Source: Rhodococcus sp. CH91 (GTDB lineage: Bacteria; Actinomycetota; Actinomycetes; Mycobacteriales; Mycobacteriaceae). From it: 64,000 nucleotides of DNA. A program made the translations under genes and the position numbers. Of the stretch, positions 46,984-55,160 are shown one piece after another. Position 1 is the first letter of the stretch, and each line of letters starts with the position of its first letter. The notes below the pieces were generated by a model. That model was not told the origin of the DNA. It did not search any database and worked only from the letters and a program-made list of their open reading frames with translations. The stretch is from NCBI RefSeq assembly GCF_022554085.1, contig NZ_JAKFYR010000004.1:310001-374000 (forward strand), written 5' to 3'.

Positions 46984-48060
46984 TCAACCGAGCAGATGTG
47001 CCGGTTCCGGGCGCGTGCCTGCGAACGCCTCTCCCAGCAACCGCCGCACCCCACCCCGGGTCACTTCGCGCGGATTCGGGTAGGCCTCGGCCGTGGCCAG
47101 TCGCGCCGCCTCGTCCAGATCCGACCCGGCCATCCCCAGCTCCTCGAGAGCGGACGGCCCGCCCGCGGCAGCGACGAGATCGTAGACACCCGCAGGCGCC
47201 GTGTCGGTACCCAGCGCCTGCGCGATCCGCACCATGACGTGCGGCACCGACGGTGCGTTGTATGCGAGGACGTGCGGCAGGAGGACGGTGTGCGTGGCCG
47301 CGTGCGGGAGCTCGAAGGTGCCGCCCAGCACATGGCACAACTTGTGGTGCAGACCCATTCCCGCCGAAGCCAGGCACGTACCGGCCAGCCATGCGGCGAG
47401 CAGCAGATCCGAGCGTCCCTCCGGATCCGCGAGGTCCGCCCCGAGCGCCGGCAGACCCCGCGCCGTCGCAGCGATCGCTTCGAGCGCGAGCGCGTCGACG
47501 AGCGGGTTCGTGTGTTCGGAGTAGAGCGCCTCGACCGCGTGCGCCATCGCGTTGATCGCACTGGTCACCGCCATCGGAATCGGCATCGTGGTGGTGAACG
47601 CCACGTCGTAGATCACGGTCTCCGGAAGGATCTCGGGCGACGAACGGGTCGTCTTCACCCCGTCCACCGTCTCACCGAGGACGGGCGTGACCTCCGAGCC
47701 CGCATAGGTCGTCGGCAGAATCACCTGATCGATCCCGGTACGGACCGCGAGCGCCTTCGCCAGTCCCGTCGTCGATCCGCCGCCGACCGCGACGACGACA
47801 TCGACGTCCTGCTCGGTGACGTAGCCGAGCACCTTCTCGGTGACCGCGACCGGCGTGTGCGCGACCGCGCCGTCGAACCGCGCGACCTGCAGCGCCCCGA
47901 GTGCGTTCTCGACCAGTTCTGCCTGCGACCGGACATGCTCGCCCGCGAGCAGGAGAACCCTCGACCGGCCGAGACGGCGCACCTCGTCCGCGACCCTCGA
48001 CGCGGTCCCCGGCCCGAAGATCACACGTGCCGGTTGCGAGTGGTGGACGAAGGAACGCAT
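46984..48060 (-). CDS. Maleylacetate reductase-like iron-containing alcohol dehydrogenase
   Basis: 358 residues from ATG 48060. Group III dehydrogenase: ARVIFGPGTASRVADEV, nucleotide motif VAVGGGSTTGLAKAL, LPTTYAGSEVTPVLGET and the metal-binding GMGLHHKLCHVLGGTFELPH plus ATHTVLLPHV. These match maleylacetate reductases, which turn maleylacetate to 3-oxoadipate in resorcinol/chloroaromatic degradation. No hydroxyquinol dioxygenase or other pathway gene lies nearby, so it is an orphan inserted between rpfB and tatD. Confidence 0.85.
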   Translation of the reverse strand: MRSFVHHSQPARVIFGPGTASRVADEVRRLGRSRVLLLAGEHVRSQAELVENALGALQVARFDGAVAHTPVAVTEKVLGYVTEQDVDVVVAVGGGSTTGLAKALAVRTGIDQVILPTTYAGSEVTPVLGETVDGVKTTRSSPEILPETVIYDVAFTTTMPIPMAVTSAINAMAHAVEALYSEHTNPLVDALALEAIAATARGLPALGADLADPEGRSDLLLAAWLAGTCLASAGMGLHHKLCHVLGGTFELPHAATHTVLLPHVLAYNAPSVPHVMVRIAQALGTDTAPAGVYDLVAAAGGPSALEELGMAGSDLDEAARLATAEAYPNPREVTRGGVRRLLGEAFAGTRPEPAHLLG

Positions 48061-48100
48061 GCCCGTATTCTCACGAGACCCGCGCCGATAGGGGCGCGCT

Positions 48101-48931
48101 TCACGAAAGTCCGTACACCCGTTCCGCGTTCGCGGTGGTGACGGCGGCCAGTTCGTCGGCGTCCTCACCCCGCACCTCCGCGAGCGCACGCACCGTGTAC
48201 GGCAGGCAGTACGACTCGTTGGGCGCGCCCCGATAGGGATGCGGTGTCAGATACGGAGCATCGGTCTCGACGAGCACCAGATCGCGGGGTACCAGCGGAG
48301 CCGCCTCCCGCAGCGCCTTCGCGTTCCGGAAACTCACGGTGCCCGAGAAGCTCAGCAGGTATCCCGCGTCCACGCACCGACGGGCCATCTCGGCGTCGGA
48401 CGAGAAGCAGTGGAAGATCACGCGCTCGGGCGCACCCTCGTCGTGCAGGACACGCAGCAGGTCGGCGTCGGCCTCGCGGTTGTGGATCATCAGGGGCTTG
48501 CCGAGCCGCTTGGCGAGATCGATGTGCCAGCGGAAACCCTCCTCCTGCTCGGAAGGGTCGGCGCAGCCCTCGAGCTTGCCCGGCCAGTAGAGATCGAGGC
48601 CGGTCTCCCCGACCGCGACACAGCGCGGGTCCGCGGCGAGGCGTTCGATCTCGGCTCGCGTCGCGTCGTCGAGAGCATTCGCGCGGGTGGGGTGGATCGC
48701 GACCGCCGCGTACACGCGTTCGTCCCAGTGCGCGGCACGAACCGCGAAGCGGGCCGCCTCGAGATCGTCGGCCACGGTGACGATGCGTCCGACCCCCACC
48801 GCGGCGGCACGATCGACGATCGCAGCGGTCGTTTCGGCGTCCTCGGCACCGCACGCGTCGAGGTGCGTGTGGGCGTCGACGAGCGGCGTCAGCGGCTGCG
48901 GAGGTTCGGGGGCGGGGCGGGCTGCACTCAC
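48101..48931 (-). CDS. TatD-family metal-dependent hydrolase
   Basis: 276 residues from GTG 48931. TIM-barrel amidohydrolase-like nuclease: metal ligands in [38 protein letters not shown] and the late [14 protein letters not shown]. Length is typical. Members have 3'-5' DNase and quality-control activity. Divergent from metG with only 22 bp between start codons, as in mycobacteria. Confidence 0.93.
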   Translation of the reverse strand: MSAARPAPEPPQPLTPLVDAHTHLDACGAEDAETTAAIVDRAAAVGVGRIVTVADDLEAARFAVRAAHWDERVYAAVAIHPTRANALDDATRAEIERLAADPRCVAVGETGLDLYWPGKLEGCADPSEQEEGFRWHIDLAKRLGKPLMIHNREADADLLRVLHDEGAPERVIFHCFSSDAEMARRCVDAGYLLSFSGTVSFRNAKALREAAPLVPRDLVLVETDAPYLTPHPYRGAPNESYCLPYTVRALAEVRGEDADELAAVTTANAERVYGLS

Positions 48932-48937
48932 GCCCTA

Positions 48938-48944
48938 TAAACTA
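48938..48944. promoter_or_regulatory. Overlapping divergent -10 elements of tatD and metG
   Basis: Rightward TAAACT (48938-48943) precedes metG ATG 48954 by 10 nt; leftward TAGTTT (48939-48944) precedes tatD GTG 48931 by 7 nt. Both have the TAnnnT form and share five bases, so one AT-rich spot could drive both genes, with short or no leaders. No -35 boxes are obvious. Confidence 0.5.
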
Positions 48945-48953
48945 CTGGCCACC

Positions 48954-50510
48954 ATGACTGCGCCTGATTCCTCCCGCCCGCCGTTCTACGTCACCACCGC
49001 GATCGCGTACCCGAACGGCGCCCCGCACATCGGGCACGCCTACGAGTACATCTCGACCGACGCGATCGCCCGGTTCAAGCGGCTCGACGGCTTCGACGTG
49101 CGCTTCCTGACCGGCACCGACGAGCACGGTCTGAAGATGCAGCAGACCGCCGCGAAGGAAGGAATCCCGGTCACCGAACTCGCGTCCCGCAACTCGGACG
49201 TGTTCGAGGCCATGGACAAGGCGCTGAACATCTCGTACGACCGGTTCATCCGCACCACCGATGCCGATCACCTCGAGGCGAGCAAGGCGATCTGGCAGCG
49301 CATGGTCGATGCGGGCGACATCTATCTCGACACCTACTCGGGGTGGTACTCGGTCCGGGACGAGGCCTTCTACACCGACGCCGAGACCACCGTGCAGGAG
49401 GACGGATCGCGGATCTCCACCGACACCGGTACCCCGGTGGAATGGACGGAGGAATCGACCTACTTCTTCCGGCTGTCCGCCTACCAGGACAAGCTGCTGA
49501 AGCTGTACGAAGAGCAGCCCGGTTTCATCGCACCGTCCACCCGCCGCAACGAGATCGTCAGCTTCGTCTCCGGTGGCCTGAAGGACCTGTCGATCTCGCG
49601 CACGACCTTCGACTGGGGTGTCCCGGTTCCCGATCACCCCGATCACGTGATGTACGTCTGGGTGGACGCCCTGACCAACTACCTCACCGGCGCCGGCTTC
49701 CCCGATACCGACTCGGAGTCCTACCGCAAGTACTGGCCCGCCGACCTGCACATCATCGGCAAGGACATCACGCGCTTCCACACCGTCTACTGGCCGGCCT
49801 TCCTCATGTCGGCCGGCCTCGAACTGCCCCGGCGGGTGTTCGTGCACGGCTTCCTGTTCAACAAGGGCGAGAAGATGTCGAAGTCGGTCGGCAACGTCGT
49901 CGACCCGCTCGAGATGGTCGAGCGATACGGTCTCGATCAGCTGCGGTTCTTCCTGCTCCGCGAGATCTCCTACGGCCAGGACGGCAGCTACAGCCACGAG
50001 GCGATCGTCACCCGCATCAACGCCGATCTGGCCAACGATCTCGGCAACCTCGCCCAGCGTTCGCTGACGATGGTCGCGAAGAACCTCGAGGGCACCGTTC
50101 CGACGCCGGGCGACTTCACCGCCGACGACGAGGCGCTCCTCGCCCAGGCCGACGCCCTGCTCGACAAGGTTCGTGCGGAGTTCGACGTGCAGTCACTGCA
50201 CCTCGGTCTCGAAGCGATCTGGCACGTGCTCGGGGAGACGAACCGCTACTTCTCCGCTCAGCAGCCGTGGGTACTGCGCAAGACCGACCCCGAGCGCATG
50301 GCGACGGTCCTGTACGTCACTCTCGAGGTCGTGCGGATCGTGGGGCTGCTCGTCCAGCCGGTCATGCCCGACGCAGCGACCCGCATCCTCGACCTGCTCG
50401 GCCAGGAGCCCGGCAGCCGGCAGTTCGACGCCGTGGGGACCCGTCTGGCTCCGGGAACGCAGCTGCCCGCACCCGCGCCGGTCTTCCCGCGGTACGTCGA
50501 CGAGGACTGA
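48954..50510 (+). CDS. metG: Methionyl-tRNA synthetase
   Basis: 518 residues from ATG 48954; the longer frame upstream runs through tatD. Class I synthetase charging tRNA-Met: [17 protein letters not shown] with HIGH at 25-28, [28 protein letters not shown] and KMSKS at 307-311. Short actinobacterial form without a C-terminal tRNA-binding appendix. Very short predicted leader. Confidence 0.96.
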   Translation: MTAPDSSRPPFYVTTAIAYPNGAPHIGHAYEYISTDAIARFKRLDGFDVRFLTGTDEHGLKMQQTAAKEGIPVTELASRNSDVFEAMDKALNISYDRFIRTTDADHLEASKAIWQRMVDAGDIYLDTYSGWYSVRDEAFYTDAETTVQEDGSRISTDTGTPVEWTEESTYFFRLSAYQDKLLKLYEEQPGFIAPSTRRNEIVSFVSGGLKDLSISRTTFDWGVPVPDHPDHVMYVWVDALTNYLTGAGFPDTDSESYRKYWPADLHIIGKDITRFHTVYWPAFLMSAGLELPRRVFVHGFLFNKGEKMSKSVGNVVDPLEMVERYGLDQLRFFLLREISYGQDGSYSHEAIVTRINADLANDLGNLAQRSLTMVAKNLEGTVPTPGDFTADDEALLAQADALLDKVRAEFDVQSLHLGLEAIWHVLGETNRYFSAQQPWVLRKTDPERMATVLYVTLEVVRIVGLLVQPVMPDAATRILDLLGQEPGSRQFDAVGTRLAPGTQLPAPAPVFPRYVDED

Positions 50511-50590
50511 TCGACGAGCGGCGGAGCGCTCACCTGGGAGTTCTCCGTCACAGAACAAACCTGTCGGTACCCTGCGCCACACTTCGGCAC

Positions 50591-51730
50591 ATGCGGAACG
50601 ATAGAACATACGTTCGAGCCGGCAGCCTGAGCGAACACGTCCTGCTCGCCGAACTGCGCGCTGCCTACGAGCGGGGATGGCAGCCGGCAGATGTCCTGCA
50701 CGTCGCGGGACGTTCCGGTGCCGCGCTGGATGTCGCGCTCGCGGCCACCGCGGTGCTGTTCGACGCACGACTCGGCCGCGCGGCCGAACGAGCCCCCGCA
50801 GACTGGGCGCAGCAGATCGACGAGATCAGCGCTCGCCATCCCCGGCCCGCCCACGCGGCCGGGGCACCTGCGCTCGCCGACGGCCTCCGCGGCGCCTGCC
50901 CCGGGGTCACGCGCTTCGACATCGAGGGCCTCGCCTTCACGTGGAAGTACCTGCCGACGGTCGCGATCCTCGCTCCGCCACCCTCGCGCTGGCCGTCGGT
51001 GCGCTCCGCCGACACGCACCGGCCGCCGGCGCACGACCCCCGGATCCTCGATCGCATCAGGGCGTTGCTGTCGAAGGCCGAATCGACGAACTTCCCCGAC
51101 GAAGCGGAAGCGCTCACCGCGAAAGCCCAGGAGCTCGTCACCCGGCACGCGGTGGGCGCCGCGCTGCTCGCCGATCGCGGCTCCGGCACCGATGCCGTCG
51201 TCGGCCGCCGCATCCGACTCGACGGGCCGTACATCCGGGAGAAGGTCCTTCTGCTGACCGCCATCGGCGACGCGAACCGCGTACGGACCGTGTGGTTCAC
51301 GCGCCTGCAGATCGCGACGGCGGTCGGCACCGCAACCGACCTGCACCAGACCACGCTGCTGTTCTCCTCGCTGCTGGTGCAGGCGGGCCGGGCCGTGCAG
51401 GCGGCCGGAACCGCCGGGCGACGAGGGGCATCGGCGGCCACCTTCCGCCGCGCCTTTCTCACCGGTTACGCCCACCGGATCGGTGAGCGCCTCCGCGAGG
51501 CCGACATCCGGGCCACCGCGGAGGCCGCAGCCGACGCCCGGATACCGATCACCTCGCTCGCACCGATCCTCGCCCGACGCTCCGACGCCGTCGATTCCGA
51601 ATTCCGGCGGTTGTTTCCCGTCACGCGCGACTCGCGCACCCGCGGCGTCGACGCGGACGGCTTCCACGCCGGTCGCGATGCGGCAGAAACCGCTTCGCTG
51701 GCACCGGAAGCGCGCCCGGTCGACCGGTGA
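50591..51730 (+). CDS. DUF2786-containing protein
   Basis: 379 residues from ATG 50591. The central segment RILDRIRALLSKAESTNFPDEAEALTAKAQELVTRH (only the family core is quoted in part here) is the DUF2786 helical motif; an N-terminal helical region (about 1-150) and a C-terminal half with TNFPDEAEALTAKA-independent conserved REKVLLLTAIGDANRVRTVW and DLHQTTLLFSSLLVQAGRA complete a layout seen in other Actinobacteria. Function unknown; no catalytic motif apparent. Inserted between metG and the ECF41 unit. The frame is open far upstream, through metG, and is ignored. Confidence 0.8.
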   Translation: MRNDRTYVRAGSLSEHVLLAELRAAYERGWQPADVLHVAGRSGAALDVALAATAVLFDARLGRAAERAPADWAQQIDEISARHPRPAHAAGAPALADGLRGACPGVTRFDIEGLAFTWKYLPTVAILAPPPSRWPSVRSADTHRPPAHDPRILDRIRALLSKAESTNFPDEAEALTAKAQELVTRHAVGAALLADRGSGTDAVVGRRIRLDGPYIREKVLLLTAIGDANRVRTVWFTRLQIATAVGTATDLHQTTLLFSSLLVQAGRAVQAAGTAGRRGASAATFRRAFLTGYAHRIGERLREADIRATAEAAADARIPITSLAPILARRSDAVDSEFRRLFPVTRDSRTRGVDADGFHAGRDAAETASLAPEARPVDR

Positions 51731-51754
51731 TGCGACCGGCATCACATCCGGAGC

Positions 51755-51781
51755 TGTCACAGAAACACCGCGAGCGGTGTC
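51755..51781 (+). promoter_or_regulatory. ECF41-type promoter
   Basis: TGTCACA (51755-51761), 16 bp, then TGTC (51778-51781) lies 38 bp before the oxidoreductase start. ECF41 sigma factors recognise TGTCACA-N16-CGTC; only the first base of the -10 differs. The sigma gene itself is downstream in the same operon, so autoregulation is likely. Confidence 0.75.
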
Positions 51782-51819
51782 CCATCAGCGACACAACTCC
51801 GGCAGCGAAGGGCACAGCG

Positions 51820-52971
51820 ATGGCAACACAGTTCCACGTGGTCGTGGTGGGAGCAGGCTACGCAGGGGTGATGACCGCGAACCGGTTGCTCGCGGAACAT
51901 CCCGAGGTAGCGGTCACGGTGGTCAATCCCCGGCGGGTGTTCGTCGAGCGCGTTCGGCTCCACCAGGTGGCCGCAGGTTCCGGGACGGCCACGCACGATC
52001 TCTCCGACCTCCTCCACCCGAGAGCGATCCTGCTCGTGGACTCGGTGGTCGGGATCGAGCCGAACTCCGTCTCGCTCACCGACGGAACGACACTGCAGTG
52101 CGACGCAGTCGTCTATGCGGTGGGCAGCACGTCGGCATCGGGCACGATCGCCGGCGACGAGAGAGCCTTCTCCGTGTCCGACCTCGAATCGGCCACGGTC
52201 TTGCGCGAGGCGCTCCTGGCTGCGAACGACGGCACACCCGTCGTCGTGATCGGCGGTGGTCTCACCGGGCTCGAGACCGTCACCGAACTCGCCCAGGCGC
52301 ATCCGCGGCACTCCCTTCTGCTGGTGGGTGATCCGGGCGCGGAACTTCCCCCCGGCACCCGGCGGTACATCCGTCGCAGACTCGATGACCTGGGCGTCCG
52401 GGTCCGCGCGGGAGCGCGGGTCACGCGCATCGACGACCACTCGGTGCGACTCGACGACGGCAGCGAGGTGCCCGCGGCACTCGCGATCCGGACGGCAGGC
52501 TTCTCCGTCCCCGACCTGGCCCGGCGCAGCGGACTGCCGGTGGACGCCGACGGTCGCCTGCGGGTGCGCCGCACACTCCAGGCGGCCGACGGCACGTCGC
52601 TCGTCGGAGTGGGCGACGCGGTGACGGTCGAGGACAACGACCACGTGCGCATGAGCTGCCAGGCCGCGCTACCGCTCGGCGCGCACGGCGCCGACACGGT
52701 GTGGAATCTCCTCCAGGGGCACGAACCGGAACCGCTGTCGCTCGGCTTCGTCTCCCGCTGCATCTCGCTGGGGCGGGATCGTGGGGTGGTCCAGTTCTCC
52801 GCCCGCGACGACACACCGTCGAAGTGGGCCGTCCGCGGCCGGCTCGCGGCCCCGGTGAAGGAGGCCGTCGTCCGTGGAACCATCCGCACCATGCAACTTC
52901 AGGCGCGTGGCCTCGCGTTCCCGGCCCGGCGGGGGCCGGACGCTCCCGCACGAGACGACGTTCTCGCATGA
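51820..52971 (+). CDS. FAD/NAD(P)-dependent oxidoreductase (NDH-2-like), ECF41 partner
   Basis: 383 residues from ATG 51820 (GAAGGG upstream). Two Rossmann motifs: VVVVGAGYAGVMTANRLLAE for FAD and PVVVIGGGLTGLETVTEL for NAD(P)H; SLVGVGDAV is the second FAD contact. Similar to type II NADH dehydrogenase or AIF-like reductases, but without a C-terminal membrane helix. Coupled to the ECF41 gene by ATGA; ECF41 factors are regularly encoded beside an oxidoreductase, epimerase or carboxymuconolactone decarboxylase. Electron acceptor unknown. Confidence 0.88.
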   Translation: MATQFHVVVVGAGYAGVMTANRLLAEHPEVAVTVVNPRRVFVERVRLHQVAAGSGTATHDLSDLLHPRAILLVDSVVGIEPNSVSLTDGTTLQCDAVVYAVGSTSASGTIAGDERAFSVSDLESATVLREALLAANDGTPVVVIGGGLTGLETVTELAQAHPRHSLLLVGDPGAELPPGTRRYIRRRLDDLGVRVRAGARVTRIDDHSVRLDDGSEVPAALAIRTAGFSVPDLARRSGLPVDADGRLRVRRTLQAADGTSLVGVGDAVTVEDNDHVRMSCQAALPLGAHGADTVWNLLQGHEPEPLSLGFVSRCISLGRDRGVVQFSARDDTPSKWAVRGRLAAPVKEAVVRGTIRTMQLQARGLAFPARRGPDAPARDDVLA

Positions 52972-53849
52972 CCGGCGACGACGTCTTCACCGAGCATCGG
53001 GGCTTGTTGTTCTCGATCGCCTACGAGATCACCGGCAGCGTCGCCGACAGCGAAGACGTTTTGCAGGAGAGTTTCCTCCGCTGGGCACGCGCCGATACCG
53101 ATTCCGTGGACAACCCGCGCGCCTACGCGGCGCAGATCGTCACGCGTCAGGCGCTGAACTCGCTGCGTTCGGCACAGCGCCGGCGCGAGGACTATGTGGG
53201 GCCCTGGTTGCCCGAACAGATCCTCACCTCTCCCGACGCCGCGCACGACATCGAACTCGCGGACTCACTGTCCACCGCGATGCTGCTCGTGCTGGAGACG
53301 TTGACGCCGGTCGAGCGTGCCGTCTTCGTGATGCGGGAGGTGTTCGGATTCGACTACGAACGCATCGCGGCGGCCGTCGACCGCACCGAAGGCACCGTCC
53401 GGCAGATCGCGCACCGGGCCCGCGACCACGTCCGCGCCCGGCACCGCAGGTTCACACCGGCCGGGGGCGAGGCGGACCGGGTGGTCGCCGCGTTCGTCAC
53501 CGCCGCCGCCACCGGCGATCTCGACGGACTGCTGGGTCTCCTCGCTCCCGATGTGCTCTATCTCGCCGACGGAGGAGGCAAGGTGGGCGCGGCCCGGGTT
53601 CCGGTCATCGGTTCCGCGAAGGTCGCCCGGCTCTTCCTGGGGCTGGTGCGGCGTCCACTTCCGGAGATGACGCTCGAGAGCGCAGCAGTGAACTCGATGC
53701 CCGGGGTGCTGGTCTACTCGGGTGGAGTGCTTGATCTGGTGGCGCACTTCGAGATCGACGACGGCGTGGTCACCGGCGTCTACGTGGTGCGGAATCCGGA
53801 CAAGCTCGCCCATCTCGGGGCTCGTCCGGGCCACCCCGATCAGGCATGA
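52968..53849 (+). CDS. ECF41-family RNA polymerase sigma factor
   Basis: 293 residues from ATG 52968 overlapping the upstream stop. Sigma2 HRGLLFSIAYEITGSVADSEDVLQE and sigma4 LTPVERAVFVMREVFGFDYERIA, then an NTF2/SnoaL-like C-terminal domain that replaces an anti-sigma factor. ECF41 marks are present: PWLPEQ (family WLPEP) in the linker and NPDKL near the end. In known members the C-terminal domain both restrains and supports activity. Its likely target promoter lies at 51755-51781. Confidence 0.93.
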   Translation: MTGDDVFTEHRGLLFSIAYEITGSVADSEDVLQESFLRWARADTDSVDNPRAYAAQIVTRQALNSLRSAQRRREDYVGPWLPEQILTSPDAAHDIELADSLSTAMLLVLETLTPVERAVFVMREVFGFDYERIAAAVDRTEGTVRQIAHRARDHVRARHRRFTPAGGEADRVVAAFVTAAATGDLDGLLGLLAPDVLYLADGGGKVGAARVPVIGSAKVARLFLGLVRRPLPEMTLESAAVNSMPGVLVYSGGVLDLVAHFEIDDGVVTGVYVVRNPDKLAHLGARPGHPDQA

Positions 53850-53861
53850 CAAGCTGACGCC

Positions 53862-55160
53862 ATGCGGATGGAACGACTCGGCCGCGGCGGCACCCCCGAT
53901 CGCGTTCTCGGTGCACTGGCAGAACGCGCCGGAATCCTGAAGATTCCCCCTCCCGCGGCGCTGACGGGTGAGTGGTTCGGTGCCGCAGCCGTGCTCGTCC
54001 CCTCCGTGTCCGTGGAATCCGTTCCGCCGGAGGAGGTCTTCTCCCTCCCTCCGGGTGCCGCCGAATGCGGCGATGCCGGCCGTCCCCGTATCGGAGGCGG
54101 GCGCATCGGCTACCTCGCCTACCCGGACCGCATCCCCGAACGCCCCGCTCTCCCGCTGGCAGCCGGTGGGTGGACCGACACCGTCCTGCGTCTCGATGCC
54201 GACGGCTGCTGGTGGTACGAGACCCTCGGTGCCGCGCCCTGCCCCGACGATCTCGCCGCGGCAGTCCTCGACGCGAAGACGACGGACTCGGGCTGGCACA
54301 TCGACTGGATACGACCGCACCGCGACGAGCACCGCCGCGGCGTCGAACGATGCCTCGACGCGATCCGCGCCGGTGAGGTCTACCAGGCATGCGTGTGTAC
54401 CCGCTTCACCGGACGGTGGGACGGAGATCCGCTCGCGTTCTTCGCAGAAGGAGTCGCGCGGACGGCTCCGGCACGGGCCGCCTACCTGCAGGGCTCCTGG
54501 GGCGCGGTGGCCTCCCTGTCGCCCGAACTGTTCGTCTCCCTCGACGGCGACACGCTGCGCTCGAGCCCCATCAAGGGCACGCTCCCCCTCGCCGCCGACC
54601 CCGCTGCACTACGGGCCTCGGTCAAGGATGTGGCGGAGAACGTGATGATCGTGGATCTCGTCCGCAACGATCTCGGACGGGTCGCCGAGACCGGTTCCGT
54701 GAGGGTCGAGGAGTTGCTCACGGTCCGGCCCGCTCCGGGAGTGTGGCATCTGGTGTCCACCGTCGCGGCCACCCGGCAGCCCGGTGCGACGATCGCGGAC
54801 GTCCTCGATGCGGCCTTTCCGCCGGCCTCGGTGACGGGATGCCCGAAGATCCGCGCTCGCGAACTGCTCACCCGCTGGGAAGGCGCCCCGCGCGGCGTCT
54901 ACTGCGGAACCGTGGGCATGACGAGCCCGCTCGCGGGCACCGAACTGAACGTCGCGATCCGCACGGTCGAGTTCGGATACAACGATGCCGGCGGCGGAGT
55001 GTGCGGACTCGGGGTCGGCGGGGGCATCACGATCGATTCCGATCCCGATGCCGAATGGCAGGAATGCCTCGACAAGGCCGCGAGCATTCTCGCGCTGGGC
55101 GACACGGCGGGCGTCACCGCCGCTCAGCACACCTCGCGCGCGGGTGTCGGCAACTCGTAG
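53862..55160 (+). CDS. pabB: Aminodeoxychorismate synthase component I
   Basis: 432 residues from ATG 53862 (or 53868). Chorismate-binding enzyme that makes 4-amino-4-deoxychorismate for folate. Core motifs: GEVYQACVCTRF, LSPELFVSLDGD, SPIKGTLPL with the Lys that separates PabB from anthranilate synthases, VKDVAENVMIVDLVRNDLGR, PPASVTGCPKIRARELL and YCGTVGM. Matches the place of pabB near metG in mycobacteria. Its last 37 bp overlap the WD40 gene convergently. Confidence 0.93.
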   Translation: MRMERLGRGGTPDRVLGALAERAGILKIPPPAALTGEWFGAAAVLVPSVSVESVPPEEVFSLPPGAAECGDAGRPRIGGGRIGYLAYPDRIPERPALPLAAGGWTDTVLRLDADGCWWYETLGAAPCPDDLAAAVLDAKTTDSGWHIDWIRPHRDEHRRGVERCLDAIRAGEVYQACVCTRFTGRWDGDPLAFFAEGVARTAPARAAYLQGSWGAVASLSPELFVSLDGDTLRSSPIKGTLPLAADPAALRASVKDVAENVMIVDLVRNDLGRVAETGSVRVEELLTVRPAPGVWHLVSTVAATRQPGATIADVLDAAFPPASVTGCPKIRARELLTRWEGAPRGVYCGTVGMTSPLAGTELNVAIRTVEFGYNDAGGGVCGLGVGGGITIDSDPDAEWQECLDKAASILALGDTAGVTAAQHTSRAGVGNS

